Below, one piece after another: positions 1-8,656 of a DNA stretch of 64,000 bases (positions are counted from its first letter, which is position 1; each line of letters starts with the position of its first letter). The DNA lies in assembly GCA_900542805.1 (NCBI GenBank), contig UQOW01000009.1:1-64000 (forward strand). Reading direction: 5' to 3'. Below the pieces are notes generated by a model that was not told the origin of the DNA, did not search any database, and saw only the letters and a list, made by a program, of their open reading frames with translations. A program made the position numbers and the translations under genes. Source of the stretch: an uncultured Sutterella sp. GTDB lineage: Bacteria; Pseudomonadota; Gammaproteobacteria; Burkholderiales; Burkholderiaceae_F.

Positions 1-96
1 GTCAAATAACCCAAAATTGAAAACTAAAACGGTCTACTTTTTGGGGTAGAGTTCAAAATCAGTGTCCCAATGGGGTTTGTCTTTTTAAAGAAAAAC

Positions 97-1878
97 TTAT
101 TTCTTCGCTTTACGCTCTTGAGCCTTTTCCGGGATAATTTCCTTCTCATTGGCCGCAGCCAGTCGCCTTGCGCGTTCGGCGGCAATCTGACGATTGACGT
201 ACCACTGCTGGGCAATAGAAAGAACGTTATTGGTCAGCCAATACAGCACCAAACCGGAAGCAAAGAAGAAAAACATGACACCAAAGACAATCGGCATGAT
301 GTACATGATTTTCTTTTGCATCGGATCCATCGGTGCCGGATTAAGGAGCATCTGAAGAATCATCGTAACCATCATGATGGCCGGGAGGACAAGCCAACTA
401 TCGGGCATTGCCAGGTCGTTAACCCACAAAACCCATTCTGATCCGCGTAATTCCACGCTGGCTAAAAGCACCCAATACAGAGCCAAGAACACAGGGATTT
501 GCAACACAATCGGCAAGCACCCGCCGACAGGATTAATCTTTTCCTTCTTGTACAGTTCCATCATGGCTTGTTGCAACCGTTGCTTATCCTTTCCGTACTG
601 TTGCTGCAAGGCCTTCATGCGGGGCGTGACTTCCTTCATGCGAGCCATGGACTTGTAACCGGCCGCACTGATCGGATACAAGATGAGCTTGACTAAACAC
701 GTCAGAAGAACGATGGCCCAACCCCAGTTGCCGACAGCGTCGTGCAGAGCCTTTAGCACCGAGTAAATCGGCTTGGCAAGCATCGTCAACCAACCATAAT
801 CAACAACGAGATCCAAACCTGTTGCAATCTGAGCTAAACGAGTCTGATCCTGCGGACCGACGTAAAGAACTGCATCGGTCGTGGTCCAAGACTTCGGAGC
901 AACATCCCCGATACGAACAATCGAGCCGACGGCATATAGGTTCTTATCGAGCTTACGTGTATAAAACTCATGCTCGGTCTTTTTCGCACCCGGAGCATCG
1001 GCCCAGGCACTGACAAAGTAATGCTGAATCATCGCGATCCAACCGTCGTTCTCACGCGCAACAGTATCGGGCTTGTCCTCAATGTCGTCAAAGGCAATCT
1101 TCTTAAATTTTGTCTCGTTGGTATAAACAGCTGGTCCCGTGTATGTGTAGTACATGGAACTTTCACCCTCGGGTTTACCGTCATCACGCGTTAACTGATA
1201 GTAAACAGACGGGGTAATCTGCGTGTCACTGTTGTTGATAACCTTGTGCGAGACGTTAATGCCGTAATGGCCTTCGATGAGCTCAAAACTCTTTTCGACC
1301 GTCACGTCACCGGTCCGAGCCGTAAAGACAACGGTCTTTGTCGCCACAGTCTTTTTATTTTTCCCTTCGCCGACAACCTTGCTTCCTTCCTGGGTTCCGG
1401 AATACTTGAACAGGGTCTTGTGGTTAGGGAAATTGCCGCCGATTAAACCGGTCTGCGCCACGTAGGCACGCGACGGAGAGACATCAAACAGAACGATGTT
1501 TTTCAGTTCCGGCGTCTTGTTTCCGAGAATCTTTCCGATTAAACCCAATTCCGTCCAATCGGCTTCCTGACGCTCCTTGAGTAACTCGGCTCGTGTAATG
1601 ACCGCACCGTTCTCGTCAAAACGCAACTTAAACAAGTCGTTAGTCACCTCAATCGGACGACTTGTCTGAATCACACCGCTTGCCACAGCATCGGCAACGG
1701 TTTGATTGGCAATCGCATCCGGGGAAGCGACCGACTTGTCGTCCGCTGTCTGTTCTGCGACCGATTCAGATCCAAACATAGACGGATTCCCGTTATATAC
1801 CTGCCAGTTGTCATAGAGCATAAAGCAGGCAGCTGCAAGAACCACCCAAAGAATAGTCCGCTGAAAATCGCTTCCCAT
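97..1878 (-). CDS. yidC: Membrane protein insertase YidC
   Basis: YidC inserts and folds inner-membrane proteins, alone or with SecYEG. The 593-residue product has the Gram-negative layout: an N-terminal membrane anchor (about residues 6-24), a large periplasmic beta-rich domain to about residue 350, then the conserved five-helix insertase core. In the core I see YPISAAGYKSMARM after a lysine in the hydrophilic-groove position, then the amphipathic stretch QQQYGKDKQRLQQAM and the NPVGGCLPIVLQIPVF segment. The C-terminus is a basic tail (RKAKK), usual for ribosome contact. It is last in the leftward rpmH-rnpA-yidD-yidC set, 58 bp after yidD. The start is ATG with GGATCGAG upstream. Family and order are standard; confidence is high. 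Confidence 0.97.
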   Translation of the reverse strand: MGSDFQRTILWVVLAAACFMLYDNWQVYNGNPSMFGSESVAEQTADDKSVASPDAIANQTVADAVASGVIQTSRPIEVTNDLFKLRFDENGAVITRAELLKERQEADWTELGLIGKILGNKTPELKNIVLFDVSPSRAYVAQTGLIGGNFPNHKTLFKYSGTQEGSKVVGEGKNKKTVATKTVVFTARTGDVTVEKSFELIEGHYGINVSHKVINNSDTQITPSVYYQLTRDDGKPEGESSMYYTYTGPAVYTNETKFKKIAFDDIEDKPDTVARENDGWIAMIQHYFVSAWADAPGAKKTEHEFYTRKLDKNLYAVGSIVRIGDVAPKSWTTTDAVLYVGPQDQTRLAQIATGLDLVVDYGWLTMLAKPIYSVLKALHDAVGNWGWAIVLLTCLVKLILYPISAAGYKSMARMKEVTPRMKALQQQYGKDKQRLQQAMMELYKKEKINPVGGCLPIVLQIPVFLALYWVLLASVELRGSEWVLWVNDLAMPDSWLVLPAIMMVTMILQMLLNPAPMDPMQKKIMYIMPIVFGVMFFFFASGLVLYWLTNNVLSIAQQWYVNRQIAAERARRLAAANEKEIIPEKAQERKAKK

Positions 1879-1936
1879 ACTCGATCCAATTATCTAGTGT
1901 TAAAAACCACTGTTTTCGACCCGTTAAAGTCTTCAA

Positions 1937-2197
1937 TCAGTTGCGAATATTGCCTGAATGCCGCCAAGGAAACCATTCGAAGCGCTTCGGAACCGGATCA
2001 AAACCACGCCCGCCTAAAGGATGACAACGACCGAGTCGCATGATCGTAAGCCAAAATCCCTTTAACGCCCCGAATCGTTCAAACGCTTCAATAGCGTAGT
2101 TCGAGCAAGTCGGAATAAACCGGCACTGCCAGCCGACCCAACTGGAAAATGTCAGTTGATAGAGTCTTACAAAAGCAATCAACACCTTTGCCATCAT
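1937..2197 (-). CDS. yidD: Membrane protein insertion efficiency factor YidD
   Basis: YidD is a small membrane-associated protein that helps YidC-dependent insertion. The 86-residue product carries the family hallmarks: QCRFIPTCSNYAIEAFERFG with paired cysteines, then RLGRCHPLGGRGFDPVP. I chose the ATG at 2197 because it overlaps the rnpA stop as ATGA, the usual coupling arrangement; a second ATG follows at once at 2194, and an upstream in-frame ATG at 2212 would give five more residues inside rnpA. It lies between rnpA and yidC, its normal place. Confidence 0.95.
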   Translation of the reverse strand: MMAKVLIAFVRLYQLTFSSWVGWQCRFIPTCSNYAIEAFERFGALKGFWLTIMRLGRCHPLGGRGFDPVPKRFEWFPWRHSGNIRN

Positions 2198-2664
2198 GAC
2201 TCTTGTCCGCAAACCGATTGCATCCTCTTTACCAGTCCGTCAACACATGCCGTCGTTGCGCGTCTGATTCGATTCTTATAGTCAACCGTTCCGGTTCGAG
2301 CACTTTCCCGACGAAACGTTTCGCAAATCCGAAACACAACATCCAAACCCAAACCTTTCTTTAAGCACTGCTCTCGAAGTAGCGGCAGAGCAGGGCGGAT
2401 GCATTCGCGCATAACACGTTTTGAAAGCACCCGATCAACCGCACGGGGCACGTGGCGCTTACCGACCGTAAGCCCGACTCGCACCTTCCCGATTTGCTTT
2501 GTAATCCGTGTTCGAACGGAGACTGTCTCCCGACGAAAACTTAGTTGCGTTGCTGATAACCGAATCACTCGACCGAAGTCTTCTGACCGAAGAATCCGCG
2601 CCGAACGCGGGAAACGGAGTCTGACCTTTTTCCCGTTATCGAGCATGTCCTGCGCATCCGGCAT
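2194..2664 (-). CDS. rnpA: Ribonuclease P protein component
   Basis: RnpA is the protein subunit of RNase P, which with the catalytic RNA trims tRNA 5' leaders. The 156-residue product is longer than the usual 110-130, with extra residues at both ends. The core FPRSARILRSEDFGRV and the later helix GKRHVPRAVDRVLSKRVMRE are recognisable. In that helix the family normally has R-N-x-x-K-R (the RNR motif); here it reads R-V-L-S-K-R, so the asparagine is valine (residue 79). I confirmed this codon in the DNA. The start is uncertain: ATG at 2664 (used here, AAGAAG upstream), TTG at 2667, or an internal ATG at 2646. It sits 15 bp after rpmH and overlaps yidD. Confidence 0.93.
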   Translation of the reverse strand: MPDAQDMLDNGKKVRLRFPRSARILRSEDFGRVIRLSATQLSFRRETVSVRTRITKQIGKVRVGLTVGKRHVPRAVDRVLSKRVMRECIRPALPLLREQCLKKGLGLDVVFRICETFRRESARTGTVDYKNRIRRATTACVDGLVKRMQSVCGQES

Positions 2665-2679
2665 CAACTTCTTAGTGCA

Positions 2680-2820
2680 TCAGAGTGCCAACTTGTGACG
2701 ACCCTTCGCGCGACGACGGGCAAGAACGAGGCGTCCGCCGCGTGTGCGGGAACGGACCAAAAAGCCGTGCGTACGAGCACGCTTGACCTTGGAGGGCTGA
2801 TATGTACGCTTGGTAGCCAT
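2680..2820 (-). CDS. rpmH: 50S ribosomal protein L34
   Basis: L34 is a small basic protein of the large ribosomal subunit. The product is 46 residues and begins MATKRTYQPSKVKRARTHGF, continuing with the highly basic LARRRAKGRHKL ending. The usual length is 44-46. The ATG at 2820 is fixed by the conserved N-terminus; a longer in-frame reading up to 2919 has no family support. It is first in the leftward set and is preceded by a strong promoter-like sequence. Confidence 0.97.
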   Translation of the reverse strand: MATKRTYQPSKVKRARTHGFLVRSRTRGGRLVLARRRAKGRHKLAL

Positions 2821-2908
2821 AATGTATTTACTTCCTGATAGATAAAAACGACACAAAACGACGCTGAGAAAACAGATTCTCCCAGTGTCGCAAAATTCTT
2901 CTTTCGGA

Positions 2909-2931
2909 GCAGGGGACAAAAAAGTCCCCGC
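2909..2931 (-). other. GC-rich hairpin in the rpmH leader
   Basis: Inverted repeat GGGGAC-AAAAAA-GTCCCC (arms 2912-2917 and 2924-2929), with a bulged extension to GC/GC outside. It lies about 90 bp upstream of the rpmH start, in the predicted leader. No T-run follows on the transcribed strand, so it does not look like a simple terminator. A near-identical but longer hairpin is at 15625-15649. Confidence 0.6.
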
Positions 2932-2977
2932 GTGTTGACGCGCACTTTTCGGGCGTCATCCCCGCGAAAAGCGCAAT

Positions 2978-3007
2978 ATTACACTCAATTAGGACCTTAT
3001 TTGTCAA
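2978..3007 (-). promoter_or_regulatory. Candidate sigma-70 promoter for rpmH-rnpA-yidD-yidC
   Basis: On the minus strand a perfect -35 TTGACA (3007-3002) is followed after 18 bp by TGTAAT (2983-2978), five of six matches to the -10 consensus. Transcription would start near 2971, giving a leader of about 150 nt that contains the GGGGAC/GTCCCC hairpin. This is read from sequence only. Confidence 0.65.
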
Positions 3008-3162
3008 TCCATAGAGATCAAATTTTTTAAACCAAAATTGTCTCGGGGCGTTCCTGAGCCGCGTTGTTTTTTCTCATCCCAAGATTTAGTGAGCCTTTCG
3101 CATTTTCATCACAATGAATTGTGTCTAAATTCAAAATTGTAATATTTTTCAACATCGTACCC

Positions 3163-3171
3163 TGTGGATAA
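3163..3171 (-). promoter_or_regulatory. DnaA box
   Basis: TGTGGATAA is the exact reverse complement of the consensus DnaA box TTATCCACA. It overlaps the position where a -35 element for the TATAAA at 3186-3191 would fall, so binding of DnaA could repress dnaA. Autoregulation is an inference. Confidence 0.7.
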
Positions 3172-3276
3172 CTTTTTTTCTCCCATATAAAATCCCGCCG
3201 TTGAACATCACCTTTTTTTGATACTTAGGTGCAGCGTTTTGCATGCGCCCGCTTGTTTTTCTGTCGATTTTTTATC

Positions 3277-4647
3277 ATGGCTTCTGAATTTTGGTCACTG
3301 TGTCTCGATGCACTTAAAACGGAGTTCTCTCCGGAGCTTTTTCATACCTGGTTCGCCGATCTTACGGTCGATGACAGTGCTCTTTCAGATGACCAGGTAA
3401 AGATTTTCGCTTCGTCGGCGGCAAAACTTTCCGCGTTGAAAACGGCTTATTCTCAAAAGCTTTCCGAAATTGCCGGCCGCGTTACCGGTCGCCATATTGC
3501 ACTAATTTGGTGCGTCTCTCAGACTCCGGCCGCCGTTTTGCCGTTTGCCCCAGCTCCCGAAAGTGTCGACAAACCGTTAAACCCGTCAGAGCAGATGAAA
3601 TCCGGGCTCCTGCCGGATTTAACCTTTGAAAACTTTGTGCAAGGCAAGGCCAACCAAATGGCCTTTGCAGCTGCTTTGCAGGTCGCCAATAGCTCGGGGA
3701 AACCTATCTACAACCCGCTCATTATTTACGGCGGCGTCGGCCTCGGAAAAACACACCTGATGCATGCCATCGGTCACCAATTTCTGAAAAACAACCCGAA
3801 ACGCCGTGTTCTGTGCATTTCCGCACAACAGTACCTGGAGGAGTTTACCGGCGTCATGCGTCTGATGAATGCCGATCCGAACCGGTATTTCCAAGCACTC
3901 CGTGACTTTGAAAACCGTTATCAGAACCTCGATATGCTTCTGATTGATGACATTCAGGGCTTCGCAAACCGTAAGGGAACACAGGCCAGTTTCTTTCAGG
4001 TTTTCGAACACATGGTTCCGCACGGAAAACAAATCGTCATGACAAGCGATACGTTTCCGCGCGACTTAAAAGAATTGCAGGAACGACTCTTGAGTCGAAT
4101 TACGCAAGGAATTACCGTTGAGGTCGAACCTCCGGAACTGGAAATGCGCGTTCAGATTCTCTTAAATAAAGCAGAGCGTTCGGGACTATCCATGCCCGAA
4201 GACGTTGCCGAAGAGATTGCCAAACGCTTGCGTAGCAATGTCCGAGAACTTGAGGGCGCCGTTCAGCAGATTTTGGCGTATACGCATTTCCACAAGGTTC
4301 CCGTCGCTCTGCAAACGGTTTCCGAAGCCCTGCGCAATGTTTTCCGTTCGAGTTCCGTACCGGTCACAATCGAGACTATCCAGGAAGCAGTTAGCGACTA
4401 CTTTAAAATCAAAACCGCTGATTTACTTTCTAAAAAACGGACATCGGCCGTTTCACATGCCCGGCAAGTCGCTATGTATCTGGCGAAAGAACTGACGCAA
4501 AAAAGTTTGCCGGAAATTGGTGTTATGTTCGGTGGAAAAGACCATACAACGGTCCTATATGCCTGCCGAAAAATTTCCTCTTCGCGCTCGACTGATAAAC
4601 AACTACGCAACGACCTGCATTTGCTCGAACAACGTATAAAGAGCTAA
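3277..4647 (+). CDS. dnaA: Chromosomal replication initiator DnaA
   Basis: DnaA binds 9-bp boxes at oriC and opens the duplex. The 456-residue product has domain I (begins ASEFWSLCLDALKTEFSPE), a short linker (about 80-110), the AAA+ domain with Walker A GGVGLGKT (152-159) and Walker B LLIDDI (221-226), and the C-terminal helix-turn-helix with the signature GGKDHTTVLYACRKI (419-433); most homologues have GGRDHT. I chose ATG 3277, with no clear Shine-Dalgarno, because the protein then begins like the family; the in-frame reading from 3229 adds 16 unconserved residues. dnaN follows after 222 bp. Confidence 0.97.
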   Translation: MASEFWSLCLDALKTEFSPELFHTWFADLTVDDSALSDDQVKIFASSAAKLSALKTAYSQKLSEIAGRVTGRHIALIWCVSQTPAAVLPFAPAPESVDKPLNPSEQMKSGLLPDLTFENFVQGKANQMAFAAALQVANSSGKPIYNPLIIYGGVGLGKTHLMHAIGHQFLKNNPKRRVLCISAQQYLEEFTGVMRLMNADPNRYFQALRDFENRYQNLDMLLIDDIQGFANRKGTQASFFQVFEHMVPHGKQIVMTSDTFPRDLKELQERLLSRITQGITVEVEPPELEMRVQILLNKAERSGLSMPEDVAEEIAKRLRSNVRELEGAVQQILAYTHFHKVPVALQTVSEALRNVFRSSSVPVTIETIQEAVSDYFKIKTADLLSKKRTSAVSHARQVAMYLAKELTQKSLPEIGVMFGGKDHTTVLYACRKISSSRSTDKQLRNDLHLLEQRIKS

Positions 4648-4869
4648 GTCGACGTTTTTTCCTTCGGAACAGCCAGTTGGCTCGTTTTCCCGATGCCTTC
4701 AATGACCGAAAAAACGCCGGCGCAGACGTCTTATTTCGCGGTTTCCCGTTGTAAAATGACGGATAGTATTTCCGTTGCATACAACAAACCGTGCAACCGG
4801 GAAAAGATACCGTTCAAACGCAGACAAAGTCGGTGCTCTACATGGTCGGCTGTTAACTGGAGACTTTCT

Positions 4870-5979
4870 ATGCAATTTATTGAGTGCGGGCGAGAGGCAC
4901 TTCTCAAACCGTTATCTACCGTCGGGGGAATTATCGAGGGTCGCCAGACACTTCCGATTTTGAGTAACATTTTGATTGAGAAGGACGGTCAGGAGCTGAT
5001 TTTTACGACAACGGATTTGGATATCCAGATTAAGACTTACGCTTCCCTCGGTGTCGGTCCTGATCAGTTAAAGGCCACGATTCCGTCAGCAAAATTCATT
5101 TCCATTCTCAATGCATTACCGAAATCGGACAAGAATTTATCCGTAGAAACGGAAGGAAAGAAAGTTATTCTTCTGGCCGATACAAGTCGCTTTACCTTAG
5201 CTCAACTTAATGCCGACGAATATCCGTCGTTACCGGCCATTACCGAAGGACGCAAGTTTTCGCTTCCGGCCTCGGCCATTAAGTACCTATTACAGATGGT
5301 TCACTTTGCCATGGCTCAACAAGACATCCGCTATTACCTAAACGGACTGTTGCTTGTTGTGGAAAAAGACAAAGTTCGCACGGTTGCAACGGATGGACAC
5401 CGCTTGGCATGCTGTGATGCCAATTGCGAAATCAGCATCGACGAACCCTTCAATGCTATTTTGCCGCGCAAAGCTGTTTTGCAATTGATGAAGCTACTGC
5501 CTGAAACCGATGAACCCGTGAATGTGGAAATCGGTAAAGACCAGGCATGCTTTACATTCGGTGATGTCGAATTCCTTGCGAAGTTAATCGACGGAAAATT
5601 CCCCGATTACACTCGTGTCATTCCGACCAATAACGACAAAATGTTCTTAGTGAACCGAGAAAAACTCATCGGTGCGTTGCGCCGTGCCGCCATTCTGACC
5701 AATGAAAAATTCAAGGGGCTGCGCTGGCTTGTCACGCAAGGGCATCTCCAAATTCAGAGTATCAACTCGGATATGGAAGAAGCCGTTGAAAACATCGATA
5801 TTGATTACACGGGCGAAGATCTTGACCTAGGGTTTAACGTGACCTATCTACTCGATGTTCTTTGCAATCTGAGAAACTCCGACGTTCGGTTCTCGTTCTC
5901 GACCTCGCAGGCCGCCACGCTCCTGACAATGCCTGAGAGCGAACAGTTCCGCTACGTTCTGATGCCGATGCGTATCTAG
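4870..5979 (+). CDS. dnaN: DNA polymerase III sliding clamp (beta subunit)
   Basis: The beta clamp encircles DNA and tethers polymerase III. The 369-residue product starts MQFIECGREALLKPLSTVGG and ends RYVLMPMRI, the conserved C-terminus that forms part of the partner-binding pocket; ATDGHRLA is the conserved central motif. The ATG at 4870 has TGGAGA upstream. In-frame sequence from 4693 is open but not clamp-like. It is between dnaA and gyrB as usual. Confidence 0.97.
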   Translation: MQFIECGREALLKPLSTVGGIIEGRQTLPILSNILIEKDGQELIFTTTDLDIQIKTYASLGVGPDQLKATIPSAKFISILNALPKSDKNLSVETEGKKVILLADTSRFTLAQLNADEYPSLPAITEGRKFSLPASAIKYLLQMVHFAMAQQDIRYYLNGLLLVVEKDKVRTVATDGHRLACCDANCEISIDEPFNAILPRKAVLQLMKLLPETDEPVNVEIGKDQACFTFGDVEFLAKLIDGKFPDYTRVIPTNNDKMFLVNREKLIGALRRAAILTNEKFKGLRWLVTQGHLQIQSINSDMEEAVENIDIDYTGEDLDLGFNVTYLLDVLCNLRNSDVRFSFSTSQAATLLTMPESEQFRYVLMPMRI

Positions 5980-6010
5980 TGCGTCTCCGGAGTTTTTTAA
6001 CTTCTTTAAG

Positions 6011-6042
6011 CGCCAACGAAAACAGTCTCGTCTTCGTTGGCG
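6011..6042 (+). terminator. Hairpin between dnaN and gyrB
   Basis: Perfect 10-bp inverted repeat CGCCAACGAA (6011-6020) and TTCGTTGGCG (6033-6042) with a 12-nt loop, 32 bp after the dnaN stop. No T-run follows, so it is a weak intrinsic terminator at best and could instead be an mRNA-end stabiliser. Confidence 0.4.
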
Positions 6043-6098
6043 TTGAAATCCTATATAGTTTGAACTTTTTGATTTCTTAGGGAAAACTCGTCAGAAAA

Positions 6099-8645
6099 AT
6101 GGGCGATACAGACAAGAAAACAGCGGAAGATTCTTCCACTTATAACGAAACGAACATCAAAATTTTGGAAGGTTTGGAGGCCGTACGTAAACGCCCGGGC
6201 ATGTACATCGGAGACACCTCCGACGGCTCGGGGCTACACCATCTTGTCTATGAGGTTGTGGATAACTCCATTGACGAAGCGATGGCCGGATATGCCAAAA
6301 ACATCTTCATCACCATTCATATAGACAATTCCGTGAGTGTTATCGATGACGGGCGAGGCATACCGACAGCCATTAAATTCGACGACAAGCACGATCCGAA
6401 ACGCTCGGCGGCTGAAATTGCTCTGACGGAACTGCATGCCGGCGGTAAATTTGACGACAACGGGTACAAGATTTCGGGCGGTTTGCACGGTGTCGGTGTT
6501 TCTTGCGTCAATGCCTTGGCCTCCTGGCTTGAACTTGTCGTGCACCGTGACGGTCGCTCCAAGTCACTGCGATTCGAACACGGCTTTGTCGTTAATAGAG
6601 AGATTGAGACCGTACCGGACCCGGTAACCGGCCAACTCGTACGCATCTCTCCGATGAAAGATCTCGGACCGACGTCAAAACGTGGAACGGAAGTACATTT
6701 CCTTCCCGACCCGGAAATCTTCATACCAATTACCGAATTTGACTATGACACACTCCTGACACGGTTAAGAGAGCTCTCGTACCTGAATTCCGGAGTTGAT
6801 ATCGAACTGACGGATGAAAGAACCGCCAAACACGTTCGCCTGGAAAGCGAGGGTGGTGTTCGTTCCTTTGTTCTTTTTAAGAACACGACCCGTAGTCCGA
6901 TTCATAAGGACCCGATTTACATTCAAAAGACCGTCATGCAAAAATCGGCCAAAGACAGCTCCAAGGAAATTCCTGTCTACGTCGAAGTGGCCTTTCAGTG
7001 GAATGATTCGTACAACGAATCGCTTGCGGCTTACACGAACAATATTCCACAGCGCGACGGCGGCACGCACGTTACGGGCTTGAGAAATGCCATGACGCAG
7101 GTCTTTAAAAGTTACATCGCCAACAACGACATTCTGAAAAAGAGCGATAAGTTCGAGATTTCTGGCGAAGACATGCGCGAAGGCTTAACGTGCGTTCTTT
7201 CCGTGAAAGTTCCGCAACCGTCTTTTAGCTCCCAAACCAAAGATAAGCTTGTCACAAGTGAAGTGCAACCGGCTGTTTATTCAGCTGTCAGCGAAGGACT
7301 GTCCGATTACCTCGAAGAGCACCCCGACCAGGCTAAAGACATCTGCAACAAGATTGTCGGTGCCGCCAGAGCTCGGGAAGCCGCACGAAAAGCACGTGAA
7401 GTCACGCGCAAACAAATTTTCGGCGGCGGCCTGCCGGGAAAACTAGCTGATTGCTCGAGCAAAGATCCTGCTGCTAGTGAAGTCTTTCTTGTGGAGGGCG
7501 ATAGCGCCGGCGGATCGGCTAAGACCGGTCGCGATCGGGAATTTCAGGCCATTCTTCCGCTACGCGGCAAGATTTTGAACGTCGAAAAAGCTTCCGTCGA
7601 TAAGCTTCTTGACAGCGAACAGATTAAGACTCTGGTTCTGGCTCTCGGTACGCAACTGAAAAATGATTTTTCTTTAGAAAAGCTCCGTTACCACCGCATC
7701 ATTCTCATGACTGATGCTGATGTGGACGGTGCCCATATTCGCACGCTTCTTTTGACATTCTTTTATCGGCAGATGCCGCAACTGATTGAAGGCGGACATG
7801 TTTACATCGCACAACCACCGCTTTACGGTATCTTCACGGGTGGACGCGATAAGAATAATGTCGAAAAGAAGATTTACATCAAAGACGATGATGAAATGGC
7901 GCGATACCTTTTAGATATCGCTCTTAAAGATGCGGCACTTTATCGATCCGAAGAAGACTTTAATGCCGGTATTAGCATCCGAGGAACGGAGCTGGAAAAA
8001 CTCATCACGGACTTTGAGCACTCCAAAGCAACAATCGACCGGCTTTGCCAAGTGATTGACCGTTCGGCTCTTTTAGCAATTTCTTCGGGTGTTTCCGTGA
8101 ATTTGGATGACGAGCAAAAAGCCCGTCAAAGCGCCTTAGATCTTTCCGGTGAAATGCGTGATCCGGAAATCACAACGCAAGCCGAATTTAATACCGCCAA
8201 ACAGTGTTGGCACATTTGTGTCAGTCACCACATTTACGGCAACACACACCATACCTACATCGAACCGGAATTCTTACGCTCCAAAGATTATGCTGTTCTT
8301 GCGCAGGCAGCCAGCGTCTTAAAAGGCTTGATTCAAGACGGCGCTCGGATTGTTCGCGCAGATGCTTCGCAGGCCATCAAGAACTTCGGCGAGGCCGTAC
8401 ACTGGCTTTTAGCCCAAGCCGAATCCGGCGTGCGCAAACAGCGTTACAAGGGGCTTGGCGAAATGAATTCGGAAGAGTTGTTTGAAACAACCATGAATCC
8501 GCAAACACGTCGCCTTTTGCGTGTCCGATTGGAAGATGCCAGTAAGGCTGACGATATCTTCTCGATGCTCATGGGCGATGAGGTGGAACCGAGAAGAGCA
8601 TTTATTGAAGAAAACGCGCTGTTTGCGACGAACATTGACATTTAA
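6099..8645 (+). CDS. gyrB: DNA gyrase subunit B
   Basis: GyrB supplies the ATPase and TOPRIM parts of gyrase, which adds negative supercoils. In the 848-residue product I see the GHKL ATPase motifs EVVDNSIDEA and GGLHGVGVSCVNA in the first 140 residues, TOPRIM EGDSAGGSAKTGRDREFQA, PLRGKILNVEKA, the metal-binding DADVDGAHIRTLLLTFFYRQ, and the C-terminal QRYKGLGEMN. The length fits proteobacterial GyrB with the long TOPRIM insertion. A 5'-nucleotidase follows after 11 bp and is probably co-transcribed. Confidence 0.98.
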   Translation: MGDTDKKTAEDSSTYNETNIKILEGLEAVRKRPGMYIGDTSDGSGLHHLVYEVVDNSIDEAMAGYAKNIFITIHIDNSVSVIDDGRGIPTAIKFDDKHDPKRSAAEIALTELHAGGKFDDNGYKISGGLHGVGVSCVNALASWLELVVHRDGRSKSLRFEHGFVVNREIETVPDPVTGQLVRISPMKDLGPTSKRGTEVHFLPDPEIFIPITEFDYDTLLTRLRELSYLNSGVDIELTDERTAKHVRLESEGGVRSFVLFKNTTRSPIHKDPIYIQKTVMQKSAKDSSKEIPVYVEVAFQWNDSYNESLAAYTNNIPQRDGGTHVTGLRNAMTQVFKSYIANNDILKKSDKFEISGEDMREGLTCVLSVKVPQPSFSSQTKDKLVTSEVQPAVYSAVSEGLSDYLEEHPDQAKDICNKIVGAARAREAARKAREVTRKQIFGGGLPGKLADCSSKDPAASEVFLVEGDSAGGSAKTGRDREFQAILPLRGKILNVEKASVDKLLDSEQIKTLVLALGTQLKNDFSLEKLRYHRIILMTDADVDGAHIRTLLLTFFYRQMPQLIEGGHVYIAQPPLYGIFTGGRDKNNVEKKIYIKDDDEMARYLLDIALKDAALYRSEEDFNAGISIRGTELEKLITDFEHSKATIDRLCQVIDRSALLAISSGVSVNLDDEQKARQSALDLSGEMRDPEITTQAEFNTAKQCWHICVSHHIYGNTHHTYIEPEFLRSKDYAVLAQAASVLKGLIQDGARIVRADASQAIKNFGEAVHWLLAQAESGVRKQRYKGLGEMNSEELFETTMNPQTRRLLRVRLEDASKADDIFSMLMGDEVEPRRAFIEENALFATNIDI

Positions 8646-8656
8646 AGGAAAAGACT

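Larger units (their letters stand above)
2821..3276. other. rpmH-dnaA intergenic region, possible origin of replication
   Basis: This 456-bp gap separates the leftward rpmH set from rightward dnaA, the commonest position of bacterial oriC. It holds the rpmH promoter and hairpin, AT-rich runs at about 3018-3036 and 3125-3150 that could unwind, one perfect DnaA box (3163-3171) and one single-mismatch box (TGTGTCTAA, 3120-3128). That is few boxes for an oriC, so the assignment is by position more than by content. Close to dnaA, TATAAA at 3186-3191 could be its -10 element. Confidence 0.45.

Noticed and set aside
1..96. Possible gene or terminator at the left edge after yidC
   Set aside because: Only short weak inverted repeats are visible, and no start or family match; the next gene (often mnmE) lies outside the window.
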